A stretch of 64,000 bases of DNA from JAJPHF01 sp035293805 (GCA_035293805.1 DATGMD010000025.1:23019-87018); one strand, 5' to 3'. Counted from the stretch's first letter, positions 51,215 through 60,397 are shown. A program made the numbers and translations. Notes: generated by a model not told the origin, from the letters alone.

Positions 51215-51307
51215 AGCCTACAGCGGTTTGCAGCTTGGTTGAGCGCGCAACCAGCGCCGGTTTGGCGGCCTGTCGGCCGCGGGCGGGCATGAAACCCGCC
51301 CCTACGA
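51215..51307 (+). repeat. Dispersed GGGCGGGCATGAAACCCGCC repeat, copy 2
   Basis: AGCCTACAGCGGTTTGCAG opens the unit and GGCGGGCATGAAACCCGCCC closes it. It is closely similar to 52953-53045 and, inverted, to 28577-28670. It sits between the dioxygenase beta gene and a Rieske gene fragment. Confidence 0.75.
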
Positions 51308-51351
51308 CACTACGACACCCCGGCCGCTCTGCTCAACTGCAAGGCGCTCTA

Positions 51352-51456
51352 GTGAGGGACGACCCGGAGCGCGGCATCTTTCGCGTACACCGCGCCGCGC
51401 TCGGCTCGGCGGCGCTGCCGCAGCTGGAGGGGGAGCGGGTCTTCGACCACTGCTGG
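51352..51456 (+). pseudogene. N-terminal fragment of a second Rieske alpha-subunit gene
   Basis: From GTG 51352 the frame reads VRDDPERGIFRVHRAALGS and LEGERVFDHCW. These align with DDPAAGLFRVHRSAMTSPE and LERERIFDRCW at the start of the intact alpha subunit at 49321. The match stops just after the Trp, and the amidase gene starts 17 nt later, so only about 35 codons of a duplicated dioxygenase gene remain. The breakpoint lies close to a dispersed repeat. Confidence 0.75.
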
Positions 51457-51473
51457 CAAGGCAGGGCGAGAGG

Positions 51474-52946
51474 GTGACTACTTCTAAGCTGTGGCAGCTC
51501 AGCGCCACCGCGCTGCTTGCCGGGTATGCCCGTCGTGCGTTCTCTCCAGTCGAGGTACTGGACGAGCTACTTGGTCGCATCGCCCAACTCGACCACCGGC
51601 TGCACGCTTACCTGGCGGTGAACGCGGCTGACGCGCGGCGCGCGGCGCGGGCGGCCGAAGCCGCTTGGCTGGCACCGGGCGAGCGGCCGCTCCTGTGCGG
51701 CGTGCCGGTCTCCGTCAAAGACCTCATCGAGATGGCCGGGCTGCCGACGACCTACGGCTCACTGGCCTTCCGCGAGAACCACCAGGCGGACGCCGAAGTG
51801 GTGGCGCGTCTGCGGCGGGCGGGCGCGGTGCTGGTGGGCAAGACGAACACGCCGGAGTTCGGGCTCTTGGGGGGCGTCCGCAACCGCCTGGGCCCCGATG
51901 GTCGCAACCCGTGGAGCCTGGAGCGCTCGTGTGGCGGGTCGAGCGGAGGGGCCGCAGCGGCGGTGGCCGCGGGCCTCGGGCCGCTGGCGGTGGGCAGCGA
52001 CTCCGGCGGCTCGATTCGCGGTCCTGCCGCGTTCAACGGCGTTTTCGGGCTAAAGCCCAGCCAGGGGCGCGTCCCCGAGGTCCAGCGGTGGTGCCCTGCC
52101 CCCGGCCGGGGGCAGGGCGGCCCGCTCGCGCGGACGGTACGGGATAGCGCGCTGCTCCTGCAGGCCCTCGCCGGCCCCGATCCCCGGGACCCGGACGCGC
52201 TACCCGGCCCGGTACCGAACTTCCTGGGCAGCCTGCACAGCCCCTTGCGCGACGTGCGGGTGGCGGTCAGCGCCGACCTTGGCAACGTCGCCGGCGTCGA
52301 CGCCGAGGTCGGCACCATGATCGACGAGGCGGCGGCGCTGCTGCGCGAGCGCGGCTGCGTCGTGAGCACGGCTGCCCCGCCGGCGCTGGCCACGGACGAC
52401 GTACTGGCCCCTGGCGTATGGGCGTATGCCGGCGATCTCTATGCGGCGCTGGAGATGCTGGAACCGGACTTTCTGGCGCGTCATAGCGACGCGCTCACGG
52501 ACTACGCGGCGGCGGTCTGCGCGGCCGGCCAGCGCGCGCTCGCCTGGCAATATCGCGGTATACTGCGGCGCAACGCGGCCTACGCCGAAGCGATGCGGGG
52601 CTGGTTCGAGGGGTACGACTTTCTCGTGTGCCCCGCCGCCGCTGGGCCGGCGCCGCGCGTCGAAGCCGTGCGTCCCATCAATCGCGGCGGGGGGCGCACG
52701 CCAGGCTTCCTGCCGCAGTTCAACGTCGCGCAGACCCCGGCCGCCAGCATCCCGTTCGCCTTCCACTCCAGCGGGCTGCCCCTGGCGATTCAGGTAGTCG
52801 GCCGACACGGCGACGACGCGGGGGTGCTGCAGCTGGCCGCCGCTATCGAGGCGGCACGCCCCTGGGCAGACCGCTGGCCCCCCGGGGCTTTCGGCATGGA
52901 CGCCGAGGAGCACGACCGCACGGGCGGCCCGGGAGCGACGTGCTGA
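51474..52946 (+). CDS. Amidase (amidase-signature/GatA-like family)
   Basis: This 490-aa Ser-Ser-Lys hydrolase has VPVSVKDLIEMAG with the catalytic Lys, then CGGSSGGAAAAVAAGLGPL and GSDSGGSIRGPAAFNG with the two serines. It lacks clear partners GatB/GatC, so it is an amide or carbamate hydrolase rather than a tRNA amidotransferase. The GTG at 51474 has only a weak purine-rich leader (AGGGCGAGAG), part of the truncated Rieske fragment's 3' junction. It is flanked by dispersed repeats on both sides. Confidence 0.9.
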   Translation: MTTSKLWQLSATALLAGYARRAFSPVEVLDELLGRIAQLDHRLHAYLAVNAADARRAARAAEAAWLAPGERPLLCGVPVSVKDLIEMAGLPTTYGSLAFRENHQADAEVVARLRRAGAVLVGKTNTPEFGLLGGVRNRLGPDGRNPWSLERSCGGSSGGAAAAVAAGLGPLAVGSDSGGSIRGPAAFNGVFGLKPSQGRVPEVQRWCPAPGRGQGGPLARTVRDSALLLQALAGPDPRDPDALPGPVPNFLGSLHSPLRDVRVAVSADLGNVAGVDAEVGTMIDEAAALLRERGCVVSTAAPPALATDDVLAPGVWAYAGDLYAALEMLEPDFLARHSDALTDYAAAVCAAGQRALAWQYRGILRRNAAYAEAMRGWFEGYDFLVCPAAAGPAPRVEAVRPINRGGGRTPGFLPQFNVAQTPAASIPFAFHSSGLPLAIQVVGRHGDDAGVLQLAAAIEAARPWADRWPPGAFGMDAEEHDRTGGPGATC

Positions 52947-52952
52947 ACAGGG

Positions 52953-53045
52953 GCCTACAGCAGTTTGCAGCGAGAGCCAGCGGCCGACCGACCGGGGAGT
53001 TGCGGCCTGCGGGCCGCGGGCGGGCATGAAACCCGCCCCTACGAG
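52953..53045 (+). repeat. Dispersed GGGCGGGCATGAAACCCGCC repeat, copy 3
   Basis: The unit runs from GGCCTACAGCAGTTTGCAG to GCCCCTACGAGAC. It fills the gap between the amidase and the convergent alpha/beta hydrolase, and resembles copies at 51215 and 28577. Confidence 0.75.
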
Positions 53046-53057
53046 ACGCAGGCTGCT

Positions 53058-53957
53058 CTAGGCGCTGGGGGGCTCCGAGGCGGGACCGGCCGCGGCGAGC
53101 TGGCGGGCGATGAACGCCTTCATCAGCTCGAGGGCGCGCTCGAGGTTCGCGCCCGGCGGGTCGCCGAAACCGTGGCCCATGCCGGGGAACCGCTCCAGCT
53201 CAATCGCGCCGCCCGCGGCCCGGTACGCGGCCAGGAAGCGCTCGGTCATCGCCATCGTGATGTTCTTGTCGGCGGTGCCCTGCAGGACCAGCGTGGGCGG
53301 CAGGGCAGCAGGCTCGCCGCGGTCGAGGATTCCCTGGGGACTGGCTTCCTGCATCGTCTCGGCGTTCAGGAAATAGCCTTCGCTCCCGCGCACTAGCTCC
53401 GGGCGGCCGCTCGCCTGAGCAAAGCGGTAGCGCGCGTAGGGGTCGAGAATCGGCCAGCAGGCGATCACGTAGGCCAGCCCGGCATCCACGTGCTCCGGCC
53501 CCGGCAGCGCCGTGTAGCGCGGGTCGTGGGGCCGCATGGCGCTGAGCATCACGAGGTGCCCGCCGCTGGACGCGCCGATGCCACCCAGCCGGCGCGGATC
53601 GCCGCCCAGCGCCGGCGCCTGGGCTTTCAGCCAGCGGGTGCCGTAGTTCACGTCGGCCACGGAGGCAGGGTACGGGTCACGCGGGGCGAGGCGGAAGTCG
53701 AGCGCGGCGATCAGCAGCCCGCTCGCCGCCAGGGCCTCGTTGCGGGCCGCGTTGCTGAAACGATCGCCGCCGCTCCAGACGCCGCCGTGTACGTCGATCA
53801 GTGCCGGGAACGGCCCGGCGCCCTGCGGTTGGTAGATGCGGGCCAGCCAGGTCTCATCGCCATCCCGGCGATACGCAACGTCGAAGACCTTCACCTGATA
53901 AGTGCTGGTGGGACCGTAGGGCAGCGGAGCGACCGACGGGTGGGCGGCCGGCTGCAT
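53058..53957 (-). CDS. Alpha/beta hydrolase (HSL/esterase-lipase family)
   Basis: This 299-aa hydrolase has the oxyanion HGG of DVHGGVWSGGDR, the nucleophile elbow GIGASSGG, Asp near GTADKNITMAM and His in GMGHGFGD. The layout is that of carboxylesterase/kynurenine formamidase-like enzymes. The ATG at 53957 is fixed by GGAGGG 5 nt upstream; longer frames to 54422 would cross the divergent promoter. It is divergent from the acetamidase/formamidase gene, and together with the amidase it suggests ester or amide hydrolysis. Confidence 0.9.
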   Translation of the reverse strand: MQPAAHPSVAPLPYGPTSTYQVKVFDVAYRRDGDETWLARIYQPQGAGPFPALIDVHGGVWSGGDRFSNAARNEALAASGLLIAALDFRLAPRDPYPASVADVNYGTRWLKAQAPALGGDPRRLGGIGASSGGHLVMLSAMRPHDPRYTALPGPEHVDAGLAYVIACWPILDPYARYRFAQASGRPELVRGSEGYFLNAETMQEASPQGILDRGEPAALPPTLVLQGTADKNITMAMTERFLAAYRAAGGAIELERFPGMGHGFGDPPGANLERALELMKAFIARQLAAAGPASEPPSA

Positions 53958-54030
53958 AAGCCCTCCTCGAAGCGACGGCCGCGCGGCACGGCCGGCCTGA
54001 GCCGCGACGCTGGCGGGCGCGGGGCGGTCG

Positions 54031-54059
54031 TTGACAGCGCGCGACGGGTTGGGTAGAGT
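54031..54059 (+). promoter_or_regulatory. Predicted sigma70-type promoter of the acetamidase/formamidase gene
   Basis: TTGACA (54031-54036) and TAGAGT (54054-54059) are 17 nt apart, about 135 nt before the start at 54195. Confidence 0.6.
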
Positions 54060-54194
54060 GTCGCATCTGCAAAACGGCGATGTCAATCCGGAACGCATCC
54101 CCCAGGCGCCGTTTCCGGGCAGGCCGGGCGCGCAGGCCAACGGCGCCGACCGCGCGCCCGGCTCTCGGCGGCGGCATTTCAGGAGGTGGCCAGG

Positions 54195-55463
54195 ATGGAT
54201 GGCTGCTCGCGGCCCAGCCGGCGCTGGGAGCGGATGAGCGATGACCTTGTCGAGCGGCGGGCAGACCTGGACCGGCTGACGCACCAGGACGCGGTGGATC
54301 AGGGGCGTCTCGACGGGTTCCTCAGCGCCCGCGGCGCGACGCGCGATGCGGTCCAGAAGCTGCCCGCGGCGCTCCCCGGCACGACGGCGGCCTCGCCGCT
54401 GCTCGGGGGCGCCGACACGCACCGCGCCTGGCCGCTGTACATCGCGGGCGGGGCCGAGCCGCCGCTCGCCGACCCTACGGCGCAGGGGCGCACGCTCACG
54501 ATTGAGTCCATCGTCGGAGAGACGGTCGAGCTAGGCATCTTCGACCCGGCGCGCGGCCCGGTCCTGACCGCGGATTCGGGCGACGTGCTGCACTATCCGA
54601 ATACTCTCACCCACTTCCTCGGCGCGATCGAGCCGGGCACGACCATCGACGCCATCGCGCAACTGCGGCGAGACCACCCCGGCCGTGGCCCGATGACGCT
54701 CGTGGGGCCCGTGGCCGTGCGCGGCGCCGAGCCGGGCGACGTGCTAGAGCTGCGGGTGCTTCGTTGCGAGCCCATCGACTTCGGCTTCAACTTCAACAAT
54801 CCCGTCGACCTCGGCACGGGCGCGCTGCCAGAAGAGTTTCCGGACGGGCAGGTCCGCTACTTCGATCTTGACCTCGCGAGCCTGACCACGGCCTGGGGAC
54901 CGAACATTCGCATCCCGCTGGGCCCCTTCCAAGGCACTCTCGGCGTCTGTCCCGACGTGGACCGTCCCGTGAACGCCGTGCCGCCCGGCCCGCATGCCGG
55001 CAACGTGGACCTGCGCGAACTGGTCGCGGGCACGACGCTGTTCGTGCCGGTCTGGAAGCCGGGCGCGCTGATCTACACTGGCGATTCCCACGTCGCGCAG
55101 GGCGACGGCGAGGTGAACCTGACGGCGATCGAGTCGGCGATGCGCGATCTGCGCCTGCAAGTCGTCCTGCACCAGCAGGCGCCACTCCGCTGGCCCCTGG
55201 TCGAGACACCATCGCACTGGCTGGTGCTGGGCTTCGACGCCGATCTGAACGAGGCGTTCCGGCTCTGCCTGCGCAACGCCGTGGAGTTCCTGGTCCGGTG
55301 TGCCGGCATGAGCACGCTGGATGCGTACGGTCTCTGCAGCGTGGCCGTGAGCTTCCGCGTCACGCAGGTGGTAGATGGCAACAAGGGCGTCCACGGGATG
55401 ATCCCGAAGGACATCTTCACCCCGGAGGCGCGCCGCGAGATCGATCCGCTCGGCCGCGGCTAA
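54195..55463 (+). CDS. Acetamidase/formamidase family protein
   Basis: This 422-aa FmdA/AmdA-type protein has TIESIVGETVELGIFDPA, VGPVAVRGAEPGDVLELRVL, GPFQGTLGVCPD and TGDSHVAQGDGEV, which form the metal and active site of formamidases. The family releases ammonia from short amides. ATG 54195 is chosen for AGGAGGT 8 nt upstream; an ATG at 54234 is an alternative, as the first ~80 residues are extra compared with short family members. It is divergent from the alpha/beta hydrolase gene. Confidence 0.88.
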   Translation: MDGCSRPSRRWERMSDDLVERRADLDRLTHQDAVDQGRLDGFLSARGATRDAVQKLPAALPGTTAASPLLGGADTHRAWPLYIAGGAEPPLADPTAQGRTLTIESIVGETVELGIFDPARGPVLTADSGDVLHYPNTLTHFLGAIEPGTTIDAIAQLRRDHPGRGPMTLVGPVAVRGAEPGDVLELRVLRCEPIDFGFNFNNPVDLGTGALPEEFPDGQVRYFDLDLASLTTAWGPNIRIPLGPFQGTLGVCPDVDRPVNAVPPGPHAGNVDLRELVAGTTLFVPVWKPGALIYTGDSHVAQGDGEVNLTAIESAMRDLRLQVVLHQQAPLRWPLVETPSHWLVLGFDADLNEAFRLCLRNAVEFLVRCAGMSTLDAYGLCSVAVSFRVTQVVDGNKGVHGMIPKDIFTPEARREIDPLGRG

Positions 55464-55493
55464 CGACGCGGGCAGCGGGGCGACAGCCGGTTC

Positions 55494-57263
55494 TCAGCTC
55501 GTGCTCTGCAGGGAGGGCGCCTGGGCCGGGGCGCCGCTGCTCCGCGGCGGGGCCGCGGGTCGCGCGAAGCGCGCGCGAATGGCGGCCTGGTGGCGCGCGG
55601 CGACGTCGGCCAGCGTGAGGAGGACCAGCAGCCCGAGCGTGAGCATCGCGATGACGGCGACCTTTGCCCCCTGGCCCTGGTCCCAGTAGCTGAGCGTCAG
55701 CACGGAAAGCACCTCGTTCCCCGGGACGGTCAGCATGACCGGGAGGCTCAACGTGCGGACGAAGATCGACGCCAGCAGCAGCCAGGCGGCGACCAGGCTC
55801 GGGCGCAGGAGCGTGAGCACGACTCGCCGGAACGTGGTCCACCATGACGCGCCCGACATGCGGGCGCTCTCCTCCAGGTCGGCGCTGTACTGGGCCATGG
55901 TGCCGGCCAGGATGCGCGTGCCGATCGGCAGCCCGTGCGTCACGTAGGCTACGAGCAGGATGAGGACCGTGCCGTAGAGGCCGGGCACGCGGATATAGGC
56001 CCAGAGCATCGCCAGGCTGAGGACGATGCCCGGCAGGGTCCAGGGCAGCCAGCTCAACAGCTCGAGCACGCGCCGCCCGGCAAAGCGCGTGCGCACGACC
56101 ACGTAGGCCACGCCCCCGCTGAGCAGGACCACCAGCGTGGCCGCGGCGCCGGCCACGAACAGCGTGTTGCGCGCGGCGCGGCCGAGCAGCGGGTCGGTCA
56201 GCACCTGCCGATAATTGTCCAGCGTGAACAGGTCCCAGGAGAACAGGCCGAAGACGCGGAAGAAGCTCGTGGCGAAGATCTGCCCGATGGGCAGGCCGAC
56301 GGCGAGGAGAGCATAAACCAGGAAGAGGCCGAACGCGGGCCAGCGCCAGGCGCCGAGGTCCATCACTTGTGGCCGGTAGCCCTTGCCCGTCACGGTCGTG
56401 AAAGCGCGCCGGCCGAGCAGCCGCCACTGCAGCGCCACCAGCAGCAGCGTGAGGACGACCAGCCACACGCCGAGCGTCATGGCGCGGCCGACGTTTGGCG
56501 GCACGGAGACGGTCATCGCGTAGTGGATCTCGTTGGTGAACAGGAAGATCCGGGCGGGCGTGCCGAGGATCACCGGCGTCTCGAACGCCTCCAGGCCGGC
56601 GATGAAGGCGAGCAGCATGGCGCCGCTCAGTGCCGGCAGCAGCAGCGGCAGGGTGATGCGCCAGAACGCCTGCCAGGAGCCGGCGCCCGACATGTGCGCG
56701 CCCTCCTCCAGCGAGGCGTCGAGGTTGCGAAAGGCGGGCACGACCAGCAGGTAGACGAACGCTGCCGAGTGCAGCGCCATGACGAAGACGATCCCACCGT
56801 AGGAGTAGATGTCGATCGGCCCCTCTTCCAGCCGCAGCACGGCCGCGATGAGCTGGTTGAGGCTGCCGTTGCGCGGGTTCGCCAGTATCGCCCAGCCGAT
56901 CGCGGTCAGCAGGCCGGGGACGAAGAAGGCGAGCGGCGCGACCACCTCGATCAGAGGGCGGTAGGGGACGTTCGTCCGCGTGACGAGCCACGCCAGGTAG
57001 ACGGCAATGGCCGTGGCGAGGAGGGTTTCGGCCGCGACGACGAGCAGGCTGGTCAGGAGCACCTGGTAGGTCTGGGGGTCGGTGGCCGTGGCGACGTAGT
57101 GGGCGAGCGTGAAGTGGCCGGGAAAGCCGGGGCGGGCGCTCCACAGGCTGCCGTACAGCAGCATGTAAGTAGGGTACAGGACCAGCGCGCCCACGCCGAG
57201 CAGCAGCGCCCCGCAGGCGAGCGTACCGCCGGTGGGGCGCTGGCGCAGCGCTCCGAGCCTCAC
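55494..57263 (-). CDS. ABC transporter permease (Fe3+/FbpB-like, fused two-domain)
   Basis: This 589-aa membrane protein has about twelve transmembrane segments in two similar halves, each with an EAA-type loop (EEGAHMSGAGSWQAFWRITLP near 200 and EESARMSGASWWTTFRRV near 480). Fused permeases of this type serve ferric-iron and related class importers. It starts 4 nt after the SBP stop, so it forms an operon with 57268-58374. No ATPase gene follows; the next gene is on the other strand. Confidence 0.9.
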   Translation of the reverse strand: MRLGALRQRPTGGTLACGALLLGVGALVLYPTYMLLYGSLWSARPGFPGHFTLAHYVATATDPQTYQVLLTSLLVVAAETLLATAIAVYLAWLVTRTNVPYRPLIEVVAPLAFFVPGLLTAIGWAILANPRNGSLNQLIAAVLRLEEGPIDIYSYGGIVFVMALHSAAFVYLLVVPAFRNLDASLEEGAHMSGAGSWQAFWRITLPLLLPALSGAMLLAFIAGLEAFETPVILGTPARIFLFTNEIHYAMTVSVPPNVGRAMTLGVWLVVLTLLLVALQWRLLGRRAFTTVTGKGYRPQVMDLGAWRWPAFGLFLVYALLAVGLPIGQIFATSFFRVFGLFSWDLFTLDNYRQVLTDPLLGRAARNTLFVAGAAATLVVLLSGGVAYVVVRTRFAGRRVLELLSWLPWTLPGIVLSLAMLWAYIRVPGLYGTVLILLVAYVTHGLPIGTRILAGTMAQYSADLEESARMSGASWWTTFRRVVLTLLRPSLVAAWLLLASIFVRTLSLPVMLTVPGNEVLSVLTLSYWDQGQGAKVAVIAMLTLGLLVLLTLADVAARHQAAIRARFARPAAPPRSSGAPAQAPSLQSTS

Positions 57264-57267
57264 GGTG

Positions 57268-58374
57268 TCACCGGCCGAAGATCGACTTGCCCAGGTCCAG
57301 CCACTTGGGCACGTCTTGCGGCGCGCGCGTGCCGTGGGTGCCGAGCAGCTTCAGGTTGGACAGCAGGTACTCTGGCTCGTCCACCTGCACGTCGGTGCGG
57401 ACGGGCGTGTAGCGCCCGTTGGGGTACCACCACGCCTGGGCCTGAGGGCTGAGGATGAAGTTGACCCAGACGCGGGCGGCGTTGGGGTGCGGAGCGCCCT
57501 TGGGGATGGCGTCCACGTCGACCGAGTAGACGACGCCCTCGTCGGGGATGATCCACTTGATCGGGGCGCCCGCCTGGGTCACGACCGCGCGCCCGACGCC
57601 GGGCAGCCCGATGCCGCGCTCGCCGCGCGCCACGGTCGCCTCGACCGTCGCCGGATCCTGCGCCACCAGCAAGTCCTGCTGGGCGATCTTCTCCAGGTAC
57701 GGCCGGCCGAGCGTGGGGTCGTCGTACGCTCCCGCCAGCCAGGTATTGCCGCCGCCGTTGGTCGCGGGGTTGTGGATGACGATCTTCCCCTTGTAGTAGG
57801 GGTCGGTCAGGTCGGCCCAGCGCCGCGGCAGGCGCTCCGCCGGGATGGCCTGGGTGTTGGCCAGCAGCGCGTACGTGACGAGCATCGTCGGGTAATAGGT
57901 GTTCCCGGGGCCGATCTTCTCGCGGACCGGCTCGGCAATGCCGTCGGCGTTCGGCACCGTGTACGCCGCGATCGCCTCGTTCTGGGCCAGCTCGTACATG
58001 TTGGTGTCGCCGCCCCCGGCGACGTCCGTGCGCACCTGCCCCGCGCCGACCTCGGCCAGCACCCGCTCGGCGGACTCACGGCCGTTGGTGTACGCGATGT
58101 CCACCGTGATCCCGTACTGCTGCTGGAAGGCGGGGATCGCGTGCTCCATGAAGGCGCGATGGCCGGGGTTGCTCAGGATCGATACCTGACCCTCGCGCCG
58201 GGCGTTCTCCACCACCGTGTCCCAGGAGTCGGCAGCCCCGGCGGCCGACTGCCCTTCGCTGCCCGGGGCGCCCGACGCGGACGACGCCGACGGGACAGCC
58301 GCCGGGCCGCAGCCGACCGCCAGCATCAGCCCGAGGCACACGCTAGCCCACCACCGCGCAGCGGTTCCCTGCAT
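57268..58374 (-). CDS. Extracellular solute-binding lipoprotein, family 1 (iron/AfuA-like)
   Basis: This 368-aa SBP has lipobox VGC (MLAVGCGPAA), ARREGQVSILSNPGHRAFMEH, and VNFILSPQAQAWWYPNG near the C-terminus, typical of ferric-iron/putrescine-type binding proteins. The ATG at 58374 is chosen over an upstream frame for its signal position. It is translated just ahead of the fused permease. It is not related to the NMT1-like SBPs elsewhere in the window. Confidence 0.9.
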   Translation of the reverse strand: MQGTAARWWASVCLGLMLAVGCGPAAVPSASSASGAPGSEGQSAAGAADSWDTVVENARREGQVSILSNPGHRAFMEHAIPAFQQQYGITVDIAYTNGRESAERVLAEVGAGQVRTDVAGGGDTNMYELAQNEAIAAYTVPNADGIAEPVREKIGPGNTYYPTMLVTYALLANTQAIPAERLPRRWADLTDPYYKGKIVIHNPATNGGGNTWLAGAYDDPTLGRPYLEKIAQQDLLVAQDPATVEATVARGERGIGLPGVGRAVVTQAGAPIKWIIPDEGVVYSVDVDAIPKGAPHPNAARVWVNFILSPQAQAWWYPNGRYTPVRTDVQVDEPEYLLSNLKLLGTHGTRAPQDVPKWLDLGKSIFGR

Positions 58375-58461
58375 GCCGTGATTCCTCTCGGGGCTCGGTA
58401 CTGAGCGATCCAACGGTGGTGGACGGACGCCGCGGTCGCGCCGCCCACTAGCTCATCTAGC

Positions 58462-59100
58462 TCATGCCGTCGCCTGGCCCCACGCCGCGATGATCTCCGA
58501 CGAGTCATAGGTATCGAACGTTTCGAGCGCGTCCAGCGCCGCCCGCTGGAGCGCTTCGGAGCGCGTGCCCACGCAGTCGCGCACGATGACCGCATAATAG
58601 CCGCGATTCGTCGCCTCGCGCACGGTTGCGTCGATGCCCGTCTCGACCGAGACGCCGGTGAGCAGTATCGTCTTGATGCCGTGCCGCCGCAGGCGCCACT
58701 CGAAGCTCGTGCCAAGGAAGGCGTTGGGCGAGAACTTCTCGAAGACGGCGTCGCCGGCGCGGGGCTGGAGCAGGGCGGGCGGCTCCCAGGGCGGCGCACC
58801 GCGGCGGTTCGCCCGCGGGTCGCTGGCCAGGTCGGTGACGTGGAACTGGCGCATGCGCAAGCGGACCATGGCGGGACCGAGGTCCGCCCAGGTCATGTCG
58901 TTCTGGCGCGAGTAGAGCGTCAGGATGCCGTGGGCACGGGCGGCCTCCAGCAGCCGCGCGGTATTGGCGATCAGCGTGTCGGCGTTGAACGCGTGGCCGA
59001 CGACGCCGGCGGTGCAGTCCCACAGCAACAGGGCCGTGTGCTGGGGCGCGACAAGCTCCTCCAGCGTCTCGCAGATCTCCGTGCCGGCCCAGTGCCACAT
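58462..59100 (-). CDS. Isochorismatase-like hydrolase lacking the nucleophilic Cys (1)
   Basis: This 212-aa isochorismatase-fold protein keeps the Asp of LLLWDCTAG and the Lys of FEKFSPNAF, but the strand that normally carries the nucleophile reads TGVSVETGIDATVREA, giving Gly where nicotinamidases have Cys (CVKFTVLDA in PncA). PhzD-like isochorismatases also lack Cys and hydrolyse a vinyl ether, so a non-thioester reaction is possible. It lies just downstream of a Rieske oxygenase gene. Its paralogue at 60398 has the same change. Confidence 0.85.
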   Translation of the reverse strand: MWHWAGTEICETLEELVAPQHTALLLWDCTAGVVGHAFNADTLIANTARLLEAARAHGILTLYSRQNDMTWADLGPAMVRLRMRQFHVTDLASDPRANRRGAPPWEPPALLQPRAGDAVFEKFSPNAFLGTSFEWRLRRHGIKTILLTGVSVETGIDATVREATNRGYYAVIVRDCVGTRSEALQRAALDALETFDTYDSSEIIAAWGQATA

Positions 59101-59160
59101 GGCGGGTGCTCCTTGCCAAGAATACGCGAGCTGCCCCGACCGAATCCCTGGGCCGGTAGC

Positions 59161-60363
59161 TTAGGACACGGTCGCCAGGTTCCGCTGCCGCAGCGCGTCG
59201 GCGGTCAGCTCCTGCTCGTAGCAGGGCACGGGGATGAGCGTGTTGCGGGCGGGATCGCGCACCGTGCCCTTGGGGTCGCGCCCGGCCTGCACGTCGGCAA
59301 TCGCCTGCAGGTACATGTTGCGGATCCAGCGCATGCCCACGTCGCCGACCGTGAGCAGGTTCTCGTGCTCGCGGTCCACGATCGGCGGCATGCTCGCCAT
59401 GACGGCGGCGTCCTCGGCGGCGATGACCCGCGGGATCTCGTAGCCCAGCGTGGGCGTGTCGGACAGCTTGTACTCCAGGTAGGGCTCGATGCGGATCGGC
59501 TTCCAGCCGGCTACCAGCGGCTCGGCGTTCCAGGTGCCGTGGTTGTCGGCCGGCTTGTAGAGCACACGGACCATCATGGTGTGCGTGTCGTCGATCGGCA
59601 CGCTCCAGCGGTGGGACGTCGGCGGGGTGCCGGTGGGGCCGTCGAGCATACGCTGGGCGCTGCCGCCGGAGCTGATGTTCGGCAGCAGCAGGTGGTGCTC
59701 ACGGTAGTTGTAGATGCCTGGCCGGCGCGTCGGGCGGGCGGCCTTGTGGACCAGCCCCCACTCGGTCTCCTCGAAGCCCATCTCGGGCGTCGCGTTCAGG
59801 TCCTCCCAGGAGGGGCCGTGGGTGTAGCTGACGTGCAGCGGGTCCATGCCGTTCTCAACGGCTTGGAGCCAGTTGCAGTCGGCGAAGCCGGTGATCTTCA
59901 CGCGATGCTCGCCCTCGCCGGCCAGGAAGTCGAAGCGCGGCAGAAGCGGCGCCGGCCGCGGCCCCAGGTAGACGAAGACCAGCCCGCCTAGCTCCTCCGC
60001 GGGGTACGCCGGGTGCTGGACGCGGTCCGCCAGGGCGCTCGCGGGCGGCTCGCCGGGAGTCTCCAGCACGCGGCCGGTGGCGTCGTACACCCAGCCGTGA
60101 TAGCGACAGCGCAAGCCGCGCTCGGTGGTGCTGCCGAGGCAGAGGTTCGCCCGCCGGTGCGAGCACAGCGCGCCCAGCACGCCCACGCGGCGCTGGCGGT
60201 CGCGGTAGAGGACCAGGTCCTCGCCGAGCAGGCGAATGAGGGTTGGCTTCTCCTTCAGATCCGCGGAGATGCCCACCGGCCACCAGTAGCGGCGCAATAC
60301 CTCGCCCATCGGCGTGCCCGCGCCCACTCGCGTCAGCGCCTCGTTTTCCGCCACGGTTGTCAT
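59161..60363 (-). CDS. Rieske non-heme iron oxygenase, phthalate-dioxygenase-like
   Basis: This 400-aa single-component oxygenase has Rieske ligands in CSHRRANLC and CRYHGW and the iron site in ENGMDPLHVSYTHG (Asp, His, His). It is similar in layout to the oxygenase at 39321. GGAGAGGG precedes the ATG at 60363, and a frame to 60393 is not needed. It lies between two isochorismatase-like genes in one minus-strand group. No reductase is nearby. Confidence 0.9.
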   Translation of the reverse strand: MTTVAENEALTRVGAGTPMGEVLRRYWWPVGISADLKEKPTLIRLLGEDLVLYRDRQRRVGVLGALCSHRRANLCLGSTTERGLRCRYHGWVYDATGRVLETPGEPPASALADRVQHPAYPAEELGGLVFVYLGPRPAPLLPRFDFLAGEGEHRVKITGFADCNWLQAVENGMDPLHVSYTHGPSWEDLNATPEMGFEETEWGLVHKAARPTRRPGIYNYREHHLLLPNISSGGSAQRMLDGPTGTPPTSHRWSVPIDDTHTMMVRVLYKPADNHGTWNAEPLVAGWKPIRIEPYLEYKLSDTPTLGYEIPRVIAAEDAAVMASMPPIVDREHENLLTVGDVGMRWIRNMYLQAIADVQAGRDPKGTVRDPARNTLIPVPCYEQELTADALRQRNLATVS

Positions 60364-60397
60364 CGGGCCCTCTCCTCGTCTCGCGCGACGCACCGCT

